Assembly (NCBI RefSeq): GCF_001045435.1
Contig: NZ_LFNG01000006.1
Location: forward strand, 62,001 to 126,000
Direction: 5' to 3'
DNA length: 64,000 bases
Source: Chryseobacterium koreense CCUG 49689
Lineage (GTDB): Bacteria; Bacteroidota; Bacteroidia; Flavobacteriales; Weeksellaceae
This document shows positions 8,071-15,815 of the stretch, piece after piece (position 1 is the first letter of the stretch; every line of letters begins with the position of its first letter). Both the position numbers and the translations under genes were made by a program. The notes under the pieces are model-generated. The model had not been told where the DNA came from. It was given only the letters and a program-made list of their open reading frames with translations, and made no database searches.

Positions 8071-10347
8071 ATGATGAAGAAATCCCTACTTTTTTTATTG
8101 TTAATATCTGTTTCGCAAACATTTGCACAGGTAATCACCTCCAGCAAATGGAGCGACCTATTTTCTTACAACAACGTACTGGAAATCCGTGAAGATGCAG
8201 GAAAGCTCATTGCAGCCACTGAAAACGGAATTTTTTACTACACTCCGGCTACCGGGGAAATCAAGAAACTCTCCAAAGCAAATGGTTTACATGAGGTGAA
8301 AATTTCTGCTTTTGACTATAATCCGGACACCAAAATAGGCCTTGTTGGCTACAGTAGCGGTTCCATGGACATTATTTCCCCGGAGGGAATTACATTCGTA
8401 GTGGACATTCCTATTGCAACCGGATATATGGGAGACAAAAAAATCAACCATATTCATATTACCGGAAATTTAGCGGTCATTTCAGTGGGTTATGGCGTTT
8501 CCATCTTTAAACTGGATAAAAAAGAATTCGGGGATTCCGCTTTCTTCAACAATGGTGGAGTTTATGATGCAGCACGAGAATCGGTCATTAAAGGTGACAC
8601 CGTTTATTCACTAACCTCCACGGGTCTGAAGACCCACAAAATGGACGTAACTTTCCCGATTTACAGCACCTGGAACACTGCGGCATCCGGTAATTTCACG
8701 CAGATTTCTTTGTCAACAGCAGCGATGGCTTATGCAAACAGCACCACAGTATTTGTGGGTGACGGCACCACTTTTAATGCAATTCCAAAAACCTTTAATG
8801 GAGTGAAAGATGTGGTAGCCACTCCGCAGAATATTATTGTAGCGGATTCCCAGACTGTGCAAATTTTTAGTACTACAGGTGCTTTTGTAAAATCATACGA
8901 TGCATCCGAATCTTTGAATACAGGTTTCTACAGCAATTCCGTGATATACGCAGGAACAGTACTCTCCGGAATGAAAAAGGAATCCGGTGAAATCCTGAAA
9001 CCAGATGGACCCTATAATAATTTTTCATATAAAATTACTGTCAATGGCAGCGAACTGGTGGTTTCCACCGGATTCCGGGAAGCTCGTTTCAATTTTGCAG
9101 GGTACAATCCCAAAAATCTGGGTTTCTATTATTTCAATGGTTCTGAATGGATTTATCCGAGCTACTTCAAAAATAATCCTATTCAGTTTAATGTTTTGGA
9201 CGCAGTTCAAAATCCATCCGTAAAAACTGATTTCTTTTTTACAAATTATAATCAGAACACAGGTCAGGGAATCTATCGAATGAAATACAATCCAGGCACT
9301 AAAGATTTTGATTTTCAAAAATACTATTCGCTGGGGAACAATTACTCTTACAACAGACCAGTTGGATTAACCTATACCGACACCGGAATCCTCTATGCGA
9401 CGGCAAGTTACTACACCCCGACTTATTCCAATCACTCAACCGGATATCTGGCTTTCGACCCATCCAGTGACAGTTTCAACGGGAGAAACCTTTTGGTGGC
9501 TCCAAATGGAGAGGCGGTACAAAAAGCTTATATTTCGGAAGGATACCTTTGGATTCCATTTCCACGTTCCAACAATTTCGGAGCTGTGGATTACAAAAAT
9601 ACCCAACCTGTTTCTGATGACCAGATTTACGTCATTCAAAAAGATCAGGGATTACCAAGCAACTCCGGAGGAACGCTATCTTTCACGATCGATAAAAACG
9701 GTGACGGATGGATCGGAACGGAAAGTGGACTAAGGATTTTGAGATCCGCTGCAACTGAAATCAAGAACACGCCCACTGTGGAACCCATCATCATCGAACA
9801 AAATGGACTTGGAGAGGAACTATTCAGGGACAGTATCATTTTGCAGATCGAAGTGGATTCCGGAAATCAAAAATGGGTATCCATTGACGGCGGCGGTGTT
9901 TTTTATTTAAGTTCCACGGGTGAGCAAACCATTTTGCACTTTACCAAAGAAAACTCGCCGCTCCCTACAAATAGCGTGACAGACATAAAAGTTGACAGCA
10001 AAACCGGAAAAGTCTATTTCGTGACTGCAGACGGAATCATGGTTTACCAAGGTGACGTCTTAGATGTGACTTCCAACTTTGGAGATGTATTGGTGTATCC
10101 CAATCCCGTGGTTTATGCCAATTACAAAGGAAACGTCAGAATCAGGGGTTTAGCAGATAAGACCAACATCAGAATTACGGATGCCGCCGGAAACCTTGTT
10201 CACCAAGCCGTTGCGCGTGGTGGTTATTATGAGTGGGATCTCAATAACCAGCGTGGAGTCCGGGTAGCTTCCGGAATCTATTTTGTCTTAATGACCAATG
10301 CTGATGCAACCGATAAAGCGACCGCCAAAATCGCAGTGGTGAATTAA
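8071..10347 (+). CDS. porZ: PorZ-like T9SS attachment protein, beta-propeller with C-terminal domain
   Basis: PorZ is a surface component of the T9SS attachment complex that helps present anionic LPS to the sortase PorU. The 758-residue protein has a signal peptide (cleavage near TFAQ, ~20). Two-component-regulator-type propeller repeats follow (ENGIFYYTPATGE, GWIGTESGLRIL, GKVYFVTADGIMVY). Residues ~675-758 form a C-terminal Ig-like domain resembling T9SS CTDs (VLVYPNPV, RVASGIYFVLM). Either ATG at 8071 or 8074 could be the start. The stop overlaps the recO start by one base. A porZ-recO neighbourhood is, to my knowledge, common in flavobacteria, which supports the name. Older annotations sometimes call this family an ABC transporter substrate-binding protein. 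Confidence 0.85.
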   Translation: MMKKSLLFLLLISVSQTFAQVITSSKWSDLFSYNNVLEIREDAGKLIAATENGIFYYTPATGEIKKLSKANGLHEVKISAFDYNPDTKIGLVGYSSGSMDIISPEGITFVVDIPIATGYMGDKKINHIHITGNLAVISVGYGVSIFKLDKKEFGDSAFFNNGGVYDAARESVIKGDTVYSLTSTGLKTHKMDVTFPIYSTWNTAASGNFTQISLSTAAMAYANSTTVFVGDGTTFNAIPKTFNGVKDVVATPQNIIVADSQTVQIFSTTGAFVKSYDASESLNTGFYSNSVIYAGTVLSGMKKESGEILKPDGPYNNFSYKITVNGSELVVSTGFREARFNFAGYNPKNLGFYYFNGSEWIYPSYFKNNPIQFNVLDAVQNPSVKTDFFFTNYNQNTGQGIYRMKYNPGTKDFDFQKYYSLGNNYSYNRPVGLTYTDTGILYATASYYTPTYSNHSTGYLAFDPSSDSFNGRNLLVAPNGEAVQKAYISEGYLWIPFPRSNNFGAVDYKNTQPVSDDQIYVIQKDQGLPSNSGGTLSFTIDKNGDGWIGTESGLRILRSAATEIKNTPTVEPIIIEQNGLGEELFRDSIILQIEVDSGNQKWVSIDGGGVFYLSSTGEQTILHFTKENSPLPTNSVTDIKVDSKTGKVYFVTADGIMVYQGDVLDVTSNFGDVLVYPNPVVYANYKGNVRIRGLADKTNIRITDAAGNLVHQAVARGGYYEWDLNNQRGVRVASGIYFVLMTNADATDKATAKIAVVN

Positions 10348-11036
10348 TGCAAGATCAAAAATGCTTTCTCCTTTCCTACATCAAATACGGCGACAATGAT
10401 GCTGTGCTGCATTGTTTCTCGCAGGAATCCGGATTTGAGAGCTTTTTTGCAAGAGGCATTTATGCGCCTAGAAACAAAAAAAAGCCCTATCTCATTCCGC
10501 TGATTTTACTGAATATCTCGATAATTCCCGCCAACAAATCAGGGAAAATTCCGAATATTTCGAAATTGGAACCGGCGGAGGAGCATGAAGAAAAAGGGAA
10601 TCTTGTGCAAAACACCATCCTGTTTTTCGTGGCAGAATTCCTGAATCAGGTTTTAAGGGAGGAAAGGCAAAGCGAGACCATTTTCCATGAAATAACGGTA
10701 GTCCGGAAGGAAACCTTGGGCGGAAACATCAATGCTTATAATGCGTTTCTGGTGAAATTTCTCCAAATTTCCGGAATTGCCCCACTACTCAGCGATCAAC
10801 AATTCCTTCATCCAGAATCGGGCACTTTCGGGCACGAAGAAATCCACGAATTATTTGATGAGAAACTTTCTCAGATTTGGCATCATTTTTTAGCTGCACC
10901 GAATCCCTATGAAATTTCATTGAAAAGAACTGACAGAAATCTGTTTACCGATTCGCTGATGCGCTATTACCAGATTCATTTTTCCGGTTTCCGGATCCCG
11001 AAATCGCTGGAAATCATGCGCCAGGTTTACGAATAG
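10347..11036 (+). CDS. recO: DNA repair protein RecO
   Basis: RecO helps RecR load RecA onto SSB-coated single-stranded DNA in the RecFOR pathway and anneals strands. The 229-residue length is normal. The N-terminal OB-fold is recognisable (CFLLSYIKYGDNDAVLHCFSQESG), and the middle and C-terminal parts are helical, as expected. The zinc-finger cysteines of some RecO proteins are absent, as in many Bacteroidetes. The ATG overlaps the last base of the porZ stop codon, so translation is coupled. A terminator hairpin follows 18 bp after the stop. Confidence 0.88.
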   Translation: MQDQKCFLLSYIKYGDNDAVLHCFSQESGFESFFARGIYAPRNKKKPYLIPLILLNISIIPANKSGKIPNISKLEPAEEHEEKGNLVQNTILFFVAEFLNQVLREERQSETIFHEITVVRKETLGGNINAYNAFLVKFLQISGIAPLLSDQQFLHPESGTFGHEEIHELFDEKLSQIWHHFLAAPNPYEISLKRTDRNLFTDSLMRYYQIHFSGFRIPKSLEIMRQVYE

Positions 11037-11046
11037 AATTTAATTC

Positions 11047-11085
11047 AAAAAAAAAAGCAACCCATTTCTGAGTTGCTTATTTTCT
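11047..11085. terminator. Terminator between recO and rpsO
   Basis: A 7-bp stem (11055-11061 with 72-78 of the same 11,0xx block, AAGCAAC/GTTGCTT) has an A-run before it and a T-rich stretch after it. It can serve both convergent genes. Confidence 0.75.
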
Positions 11086-11096
11086 TTTTCGGAAGA

Positions 11097-11366
11097 TTAT
11101 TTTCTTAAACCAAGTTCCGCAATAATCGCTCTGTATCGTGCGATATCTTTTTGCTTAAGGTAATCCAAAAGTCTCTTTCTTTTACCTACCAGTTTCACCA
11201 AAGATTTTTCAGTGTTGAAATCCTTTTGGTTTTTTTTCAGGTGTTGAGATAAGTGATTGATTCTGAAAGTGAAAAGGGCTACTTGTCCTTCTGCGCTTCC
11301 TGTGTCTGCATCAGACTTTCCGTGTTTTGCGAAGATTTCTTTCTTCTTGTCAGTTGTTAAGTACAT
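11097..11366 (-). CDS. rpsO: 30S ribosomal protein S15
   Basis: S15 is a primary 16S rRNA-binding protein of the small subunit platform. The 89-residue length is exact for the family. Its conserved segments are visible: DTGSAEGQVALFTFRI, LSQHLKKNQKDF and LVGKRKRLLDYL. It stands alone, and unlike the enterobacterial order pnp is not directly next to it (pnp lies about 4.5 kb away). A near-perfect flavobacterial promoter lies about 40 bp upstream of the start. Confidence 0.97.
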   Translation of the reverse strand: MYLTTDKKKEIFAKHGKSDADTGSAEGQVALFTFRINHLSQHLKKNQKDFNTEKSLVKLVGKRKRLLDYLKQKDIARYRAIIAELGLRK

Positions 11367-11402
11367 TCCAATATTATTTTAATGATTATTATGTAACGGC
11401 TG

Positions 11403-11433
11403 CAAAATTACAACTATTTTCTTAATTCACAAA
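11403..11433 (-). promoter_or_regulatory. Promoter of rpsO
   Basis: Read on the minus strand this is TTTG (11433-11430), a 19-base spacer, then TAATTTTG (11410-11403). It matches the Bacteroidetes sigma factor consensus TTTG-N19-TAnnTTTG exactly. Confidence 0.85.
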
Positions 11434-11537
11434 GTAGAATTTGGATCGGGGAAAAAAGAAAAGAACGAAATTTATATTTCCCCCATCTCATTTTTTATCA
11501 AAATTTTCTATTTTTACACGGTCTATTAAAATAAACT

Positions 11538-12386
11538 ATGGAAATTTTTCGCGACCAGCAAAGCCTTCGAAACTATATTGAAAGACAGAAGGAAATGGGA
11601 AAAAAGATTGGATTTGCACCCACGATGGGAGCTCTTCACCTGGGTCATATCTCCCTGTATGAAGCGGCCGAAAAAGAGAACGATCTGGTAATTTCCTCCA
11701 TTTTTGTGAATCCCACACAGTTCAACAATCCCACAGATCTGGAAAAATATCCCAGAAATATAGAAAAAGATATCGAAATTTTGAAGGATTGTGGATTCGT
11801 GGATGCGGTTTATATTCCGGAAGTGAGCGATATTTATCCTGAAGGTTTGAGCAGTCAGCAATATGATTTTGATGGTTTGGAAAATGAGATGGAAGGCAAA
11901 TTCCGCCCGGGACATTTCGACGGAGTTGGCACGGTGGTTGAAAAATTGTTCCGCCAGGTAAAGCCGGACAATGCCTATTTTGGGGAAAAAGATTATCAGC
12001 AGCTGGCCATCATCAAAAAACTGGTTGAAAAACAGAATCTTCCGGTTCATATCCACGGAGTACCTATCTATCGGGAAAAAAACGGGCTTGCGATGAGTTC
12101 TAGAAATGAAAGATTGAGTCCACAGCAAAGAGAACCCGCGAAACTCATCCACCAGACTCTGGTCAAAGTCAACGATTGGTTCCGAATCATCACCATTCCC
12201 GAAATCTACAGACGGGTTCAGGAGATCTTCGAAGACCAAAAAGAAATGAAGCTAGAGTATTTCGAAATTGCCGATGAAGACACTTTGAAAGAAACCGACT
12301 TTTTTTACCAGGACAAAAAGTACCGCGCCTTTATCGTGGTTTTCGTGGGAGACGTGCGTTTAATAGACAATATGCACCTTACTTAA
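11538..12386 (+). CDS. panC: Pantothenate synthetase
   Basis: PanC joins pantoate and beta-alanine using ATP to give pantothenate, the coenzyme A precursor. The 282-residue protein shows the ATP-binding PTMGALHLGHISL (HLGH motif, ~27-39), the FVNPTQFNN segment, the RPGHFDGVGTVVEKLF pantoate loop, GEKDYQQL, and AMSSRNERLS, which stands in for KMSKS. Its partner for beta-alanine supply, panD, is in this window about 12 kb away on the other strand, so the pathway is present but not in one operon. Confidence 0.95.
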   Translation: MEIFRDQQSLRNYIERQKEMGKKIGFAPTMGALHLGHISLYEAAEKENDLVISSIFVNPTQFNNPTDLEKYPRNIEKDIEILKDCGFVDAVYIPEVSDIYPEGLSSQQYDFDGLENEMEGKFRPGHFDGVGTVVEKLFRQVKPDNAYFGEKDYQQLAIIKKLVEKQNLPVHIHGVPIYREKNGLAMSSRNERLSPQQREPAKLIHQTLVKVNDWFRIITIPEIYRRVQEIFEDQKEMKLEYFEIADEDTLKETDFFYQDKKYRAFIVVFVGDVRLIDNMHLT

Positions 12387-12420
12387 AAAGCCAAAAGCTT
12401 CCTGGTCAGAAAGCTTTTGG
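12385..12420 (-). terminator. Terminator of the tRNA cluster, overlapping the panC stop
   Basis: A perfect 10-bp inverted repeat (12391-12400 with 12411-12420) is followed on the minus strand by CTTTTT. The T-run is only on that side, so it ends the leftward tRNA transcript rather than panC. Confidence 0.7.
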
Positions 12421-12474
12421 ACACCAAATCACAAAATATTAATATGAAAAAAATTTACTCCTAGAAGTAAATTG

Positions 12475-12547
12475 TGACCTGGCTGGGATTCGAACCCAGG
12501 ACCCATACATTAAAAGTGTATTGCTCTACCAGCTGAGCTACCAGGTC
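12475..12547 (-). tRNA. tRNA-Lys (anticodon TTT), copy 1
   Basis: The 73-base minus-strand sequence folds as a cloverleaf. The acceptor stem is GACCTGG/CCAGGTC with discriminator A. The D arm is GCTC-AGCTGGTAGAGC, the anticodon loop is CTTTTAA, and the T arm contains GGTTCGAATCC. No CCA is encoded. It is identical over its full length to the copy at 12768-12840. Confidence 0.97.
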
Positions 12548-12646
12548 TTAATTATGATGAATAATTAAGCATTAATAAATTCGGAAATCAGACGAAAGAA
12601 AAATTATTCATTTTTAATTCTTCATAATTCCTGAAAGAATTTGTCG

Positions 12647-12729
12647 TGCCTGCGACTGGACTCGAACCAGCACATCCATAGGAAACCACCCCCTCAAGAT
12701 GGCGTGTCTACCAATTTCACCACGCAGGC
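12647..12729 (-). tRNA. tRNA-Leu (anticodon GAG)
   Basis: This is an 83-base type II tRNA on the minus strand. The acceptor stem is GCCTGCG/CGCAGGC with discriminator A. The anticodon stem CCATC/GGTGG encloses the loop TTGAGGG, giving anticodon GAG, which reads CUC and CUU. A variable arm and a GGTTCGAGTCC T arm are present, and no CCA is encoded. Confidence 0.95.
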
Positions 12730-12753
12730 AAAAAAAAACCGTAAATCTTACGG
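12730..12753 (-). terminator. Terminator-like hairpin inside the tRNA cluster
   Basis: On the minus strand a 6-bp stem (CCGTAA/TTACGG, loop of 3) is followed by nine T residues. It sits between the first tRNA-Lys and the tRNA-Leu, directly at the tRNA-Leu 5' end. It looks like an intrinsic terminator, but it may only attenuate. Confidence 0.6.
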
Positions 12754-12767
12754 AATTTCTTTACTTG

Positions 12768-12840
12768 TGACCTGGCTGGGATTCGAACCCAGGACCCATA
12801 CATTAAAAGTGTATTGCTCTACCAGCTGAGCTACCAGGTC
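12768..12840 (-). tRNA. tRNA-Lys (anticodon TTT), copy 2
   Basis: This is the promoter-proximal gene of the leftward cluster. It is identical to the copy at 12475-12547 across all 73 bases, with anticodon loop CTTTTAA. Confidence 0.97.
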
Positions 12841-12923
12841 TGTCACAAATTTGTAATTGATAATTCACAAATCTTGACTGACAAAGCGTCAAGTATTTAT
12901 TTATCCATTAATTTTTGGTGGTG

Positions 12924-12953
12924 CAAAGATAAGTCTTTTTTTAAAATCTCAAA
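12924..12953 (-). promoter_or_regulatory. Promoter of the Lys-Leu-Lys tRNA cluster
   Basis: On the minus strand TTTG (12953-12950), an 18-base spacer and TATCTTTG (12931-12924) form a good flavobacterial promoter about 85 bp before the first tRNA. Confidence 0.7.
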
Positions 12954-12984
12954 ATTTTTTTAGAAATTTGTGAAAAATTCAAAA

Positions 12985-13503
12985 ATGATCATTTCACTCA
13001 TCGGATACATGGGAAGCGGCAAATCACACATTTCCAAACTATTGAGCCAGGAAATGGATTTGAAATTAATTGATCTCGATAAGGAAATTTCTTTGCAGTA
13101 CAAGATGCCGGTTTCAGAAATTTTCGAAAAGAAAGGCGAGCTGTTTTTCAGACGGGCCGAACGCGAAAAATTGGAGGAAATCCTGGCAAAGGAAAAAAAC
13201 TGCGTTTTAAGTGTTGGCGGAGGAACTCCGGCTTATTACAACAACATGGAAATCATCAACCAAAACACGGAAAGCGTTTTTTTGCGCACCTCTGTCGGAA
13301 CTTTAGCTAATAGGCTTGCAAGGCAAAAATCGAGACGGCCTATAATCGCAAAAATTAATGATGACGACCTGCCAGAATTTATAGCAAAGCACCTCTTCGA
13401 GAGAAATCACTTTTACAGCAGGGCAAAATTCACGGTGGATACTGACCACAAAAACCCTGACGAAATTTCCTCCGAAATCCGGGCACTTTTTAATCCTCGT
13501 TAG
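12985..13503 (+). CDS. aroK: Shikimate kinase
   Basis: AroK phosphorylates shikimate at the 3-hydroxyl in the pathway to chorismate and the aromatic amino acids. The P-loop is GYMGSGKS (residues ~7-14). The substrate-binding DLDKEI, RRAEREKL and SVGGGTPA motifs follow, and the lid region is RQKSRRPII. The ATG at 12985 gives 172 residues and places the P-loop at the usual distance from the N-terminus. A GTG at 12970 in the same frame would add five residues (MKNSK) and cannot be excluded. The 3' end overlaps the convergent S4-domain gene by 14 bp. Confidence 0.93.
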   Translation: MIISLIGYMGSGKSHISKLLSQEMDLKLIDLDKEISLQYKMPVSEIFEKKGELFFRRAEREKLEEILAKEKNCVLSVGGGTPAYYNNMEIINQNTESVFLRTSVGTLANRLARQKSRRPIIAKINDDDLPEFIAKHLFERNHFYSRAKFTVDTDHKNPDEISSEIRALFNPR

Positions 13504-13921
13504 AATCCTCCAAATCGCTGAAGAAGAAATCCCAATCGGTATTTTCCAAAGTAAGCTCATCGGAGGTGAAATCCTCCAAATCTCTTCTGTCTTTTTTGGT
13601 GGGCCTTCCCTCTCCTTTCGTTCGGTAATAATCCTGAGACATTTTCCTCAACCTCAAAATCTCGTACTGTTCTTTTTCCGTTCGATCCTGGATATGCAGT
13701 GGAACCAGTTTTGCGCCGATTCTGCTTTTGGGGATTTCCAAAATCTTTATTTGGTAATCGATCTGGTTTTTTCTGATTTTAAGGAGATCGCCGATTTTCA
13801 CTTCTTTGGAAGATTTTACAACCTGGCCGCCCACAGATACCCTGTTTTTCTTAATTTCATCGGCTGCAATGCTTCTGGTTTTGTAAAAGCGCACACACCA
13901 CAAAAATTTATCTATTCTCAT
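13490..13921 (-). CDS. S4-domain RNA-binding protein, Hsp15-like
   Basis: This 143-residue protein begins with an S4 RNA-binding domain (MRIDKFLWCVRFYKTRS, then a VSVGGQVVKSSKEVKIGD loop). A basic middle region and an acidic C-terminal tail rich in Asp and Glu follow. The layout is that of the Hsp15/YrfH family, which in E. coli binds 50S subunits carrying stalled nascent chains. It overlaps the end of aroK convergently by 14 bp. The start codon is the only good one before the S4 domain. Confidence 0.85.
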   Translation of the reverse strand: MRIDKFLWCVRFYKTRSIAADEIKKNRVSVGGQVVKSSKEVKIGDLLKIRKNQIDYQIKILEIPKSRIGAKLVPLHIQDRTEKEQYEILRLRKMSQDYYRTKGEGRPTKKDRRDLEDFTSDELTLENTDWDFFFSDLEDSNED

Positions 13922-13981
13922 ATTTTATTTATACTTTTGCCGTATTAAAAAAATCTCAGCAATTTAATGATAAAATTGAAT

Positions 13982-14704
13982 ATGAAAAAGACAATCTTAC
14001 TCCTGATTTTGGCAACAATCTCAGTGATTTCATGTAGAAAAGACGACCCCACTTCTACTGAACCAGAAGTAAGCATAGAAACTCAAAACACATACGACGA
14101 TCAAGCCATAGTAGAATTCCTGAAGACGCACTACCTTGATGCAAGGGGAAATGTAAAGGATTTTGTGGAAACCGACACGGTGAATACTAAATTATTTGAC
14201 CTAAATCCGGTTACCCTGCCTTCTGGTGTGGTTTATGTAAAGAAAGCAAGTTCACAACCAGTTCCCGGCACCGAAATCGGTGACAAAGACAGCTTGAGGC
14301 TGATGAATATCGCAACCACCTATGTGGCACAAAGTACAGATGGCAAAGTGAAATTCGGTTCGTCTTATCCATTCAGAAATACAGTTTCTACAGGAAACCC
14401 GGAAGTTGACCCTGCTTATTACTATGTGAAAAACTCAGTATTAGCAGCTTTTAATACAAAATATGGAACCAGTTATGACCATTCTTATTATGAGATTGAA
14501 GGATTTCGGGAGGCACTCCAGAAATTCAGAGCCTTTGACATTCCTGATGAAGACAACTACAATCTGCAAGGTGTGATCATTGTTCCATCCAGAGCAGCAT
14601 TTGCCAGAGATCCACATTTTAATTATTCTAATATTTCCTTCAGGAACAGAAGCTTCATCTTCAATTTCCAGGTTTATAAAACCACACCCAGGGTTATTCC
14701 CTGA
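13982..14704 (+). CDS. Lipoprotein with divergent FKBP-like domain
   Basis: The 240-residue product has a lipoprotein signal (MKKTILLLILATISVISC), so it is likely membrane-anchored. An ATG five codons upstream at 13967 is less likely, because the signal peptide begins cleanly at MKKT. The C-terminal half resembles FKBP-type peptidyl-prolyl isomerases: a YPFRN segment, then EGFREALQKF, VIIVPSRAAFAR and a final IFNFQVYK strand. Flavobacteria carry many such FKBP-like lipoproteins, some tied to gliding. The usual GWxEGL and IPxxLAYG residues are changed, so isomerase activity is doubtful. A terminator follows 45 bp after the stop codon. Confidence 0.6.
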   Translation: MKKTILLLILATISVISCRKDDPTSTEPEVSIETQNTYDDQAIVEFLKTHYLDARGNVKDFVETDTVNTKLFDLNPVTLPSGVVYVKKASSQPVPGTEIGDKDSLRLMNIATTYVAQSTDGKVKFGSSYPFRNTVSTGNPEVDPAYYYVKNSVLAAFNTKYGTSYDHSYYEIEGFREALQKFRAFDIPDEDNYNLQGVIIVPSRAAFARDPHFNYSNISFRNRSFIFNFQVYKTTPRVIP

Positions 14705-14747
14705 TCAGGACTAAAACCGAAAAGCTTGAAAAATTCTTTTGATAAAT

Positions 14748-14777
14748 TTAAAAGCAACCCTAGTCCGGGTTGCTTTT
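14748..14777. repeat. Left copy of a 30-bp direct repeat that is also a terminator
   Basis: An 11-bp perfect stem (14750-14760 with 14767-14777) around TAGTCC gives an intrinsic terminator for the lipoprotein gene. The 30-bp sequence recurs exactly, in the same orientation, at 15321-15350 on the other side of the toxin-antitoxin pair. Confidence 0.9.
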
Positions 14778-14808
14778 ATTATTATCTTTGAATCATAATT
14801 TTGAAGTC

Positions 14809-15036
14809 ATGGATATCAATTTGGAAAAGTTAGAACTTATCGAAATGCTAATGAATACCGACAAAATATCTGTTTTAAAAAAAATTAGAGCAATTTTTCA
14901 GAAGGAGGAAACTACCTTTTTATCTGAGGAACAAATCAAAATTGTTGCCGAAAGAAGAACAGAATATTTAAGTGGTGAAGGGGTATATTTCAGCTACGAT
15001 GAAGTGAAAAAGAGAATCGAGCAAAAGATTTCCTAA
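14809..15036 (+). CDS. Antitoxin of a ParE/RelE-type addiction module
   Basis: This 75-residue helical, charged protein lies directly before a RelE/ParE-type toxin gene; its stop codon abuts the toxin ATG at 15037. The N-terminus (LEKLELIEMLMNTDKISVLKKI) and the C-terminal SYDEVKKRIEQKI resemble the small antitoxins paired with ParE-like toxins in Bacteroidetes. It has no obvious AbrB or ribbon-helix-helix signature. The ATG at 14809 is chosen over a TTG at 14770, which lies inside the terminator repeat. The antitoxin probably binds both the toxin and its own promoter. Confidence 0.8.
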   Translation: MDINLEKLELIEMLMNTDKISVLKKIRAIFQKEETTFLSEEQIKIVAERRTEYLSGEGVYFSYDEVKKRIEQKIS

Positions 15037-15324
15037 ATGGAATATCAATTAATTTTTAGGGATAAAGCAGTTTTTGAAATCGAAGATGCGTATGAATTTT
15101 ATGAAATGAAATCAAAAGGGTTGGGGAAAAAATTCATTGAAACTGTTAAAGAATATTTAGACAAAATCGAAGAAAACCCTGCCCACTTTCAGAAGAAATT
15201 GGGTGAAGTTCGTGAAGCATATATTAAAAAATTCCCATTTGTCATTGTCTATGAAATTCATGAATTCAGGATAGTAATCTATTCGGTTTTTCATACCAGC
15301 AGAAATCCTAAAAATAAAAATTAA
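15037..15324 (+). CDS. RelE/ParE family toxin
   Basis: This 95-residue protein has the RelE/ParE fold signature. The N-terminal helix pair is AVFEIEDAYEFYEMKSKGLGKKF, then ENPAHFQKKLGEVREAYIKKFPFVIVYEI, then the final strand IVIYSVFHTSRNP. Members either cleave mRNA on the ribosome or poison gyrase. The HTSRNP ending resembles the RelE/ParE plasmid stabilisation subgroup, but the target cannot be read from sequence. It is translated directly after the antitoxin with no spacer. Its stop codon lies inside the first bases of the right-hand 30-bp repeat. Confidence 0.85.
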   Translation: MEYQLIFRDKAVFEIEDAYEFYEMKSKGLGKKFIETVKEYLDKIEENPAHFQKKLGEVREAYIKKFPFVIVYEIHEFRIVIYSVFHTSRNPKNKN

Positions 15325-15350
15325 AAGCAACCCTAGTCCGGGTTGCTTTT
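15321..15350. repeat. Right copy of the 30-bp terminator repeat
   Basis: This is an exact copy of 14748-14777, including the full hairpin. It forms the terminator of the toxin gene, and the toxin TAA (15322-15324) is within it. The sequences outside the 30 bp differ on both sides. Confidence 0.9.
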
Positions 15351-15371
15351 GCTTTTTAAAAAGGTAAGCAT

Positions 15372-15617
15372 TTACGCCGCTCTTCCGCGGGTTACTAAAT
15401 TAACAATTGCCAGCAAAATGATTGCTCCAACTGCTCCGGTAAGAATCTGGCCGATAATTTCTGTACCAAAAGTGGTTCCCAATAACCAATAGCCGATGAA
15501 ACCGCCCACAATTCCGACAATAATATTGCCAATTAAACCTAAACTTCCGCCCCTAAAAATCTGAGCGCCCAACCATCCTGCAACTGCACCGATGATTAAT
15601 GTCCATAAAATTCCCAT
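15372..15617 (-). CDS. GlsB/YeaQ/YmgE-family small membrane protein
   Basis: This 81-residue, glycine-rich integral membrane protein has three hydrophobic stretches (LWTLIIGAVAGWLGAQIF, LGLIGNIIVGIVGGFIGYWLL, ILTGAVGAIILLAIVNLV). This is the arrangement of the transglycosylase-associated/GlsB family, usually stress-induced and of unknown mechanism. It stands alone and converges on the toxin gene. Confidence 0.88.
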   Translation of the reverse strand: MGILWTLIIGAVAGWLGAQIFRGGSLGLIGNIIVGIVGGFIGYWLLGTTFGTEIIGQILTGAVGAIILLAIVNLVTRGRAA

Positions 15618-15739
15618 AATAATATTTTTTAGTGATTTGACAAATTAAAATTCCAATTTTATGCCAAGCGTAAAATCAAACCAACTGAAAGTTCATCATA
15701 TCAACCAAAACTATCTTAAAGAATTCCAGCGTTTTTCCC

Positions 15740-15747
15740 TATCTTTG
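15740..15747 (+). promoter_or_regulatory. -7 box of pnp
   Basis: TATCTTTG matches TAnnTTTG and sits 69 bp before the pnp start. The -33 position holds TAAA rather than TTTG, so it is a partial match. Confidence 0.55.
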
Positions 15748-15815
15748 CACACGAAAATTTAAAGAGATTAAATATTAACGCACTCAATACGGAGTGCAAA
15801 AGACAGTTTTATTTT

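Noticed and set aside
12641-12829. A 62-codon frame across the tRNA cluster
   Set aside because: It reads through the antisense of tRNA-Leu and tRNA-Lys; the tRNAs explain the sequence fully.
14770-14808. A TTG start giving the antitoxin 13 more residues
   Set aside because: It begins inside the terminator repeat, and the extension is a run of Leu and Asn with no family support.
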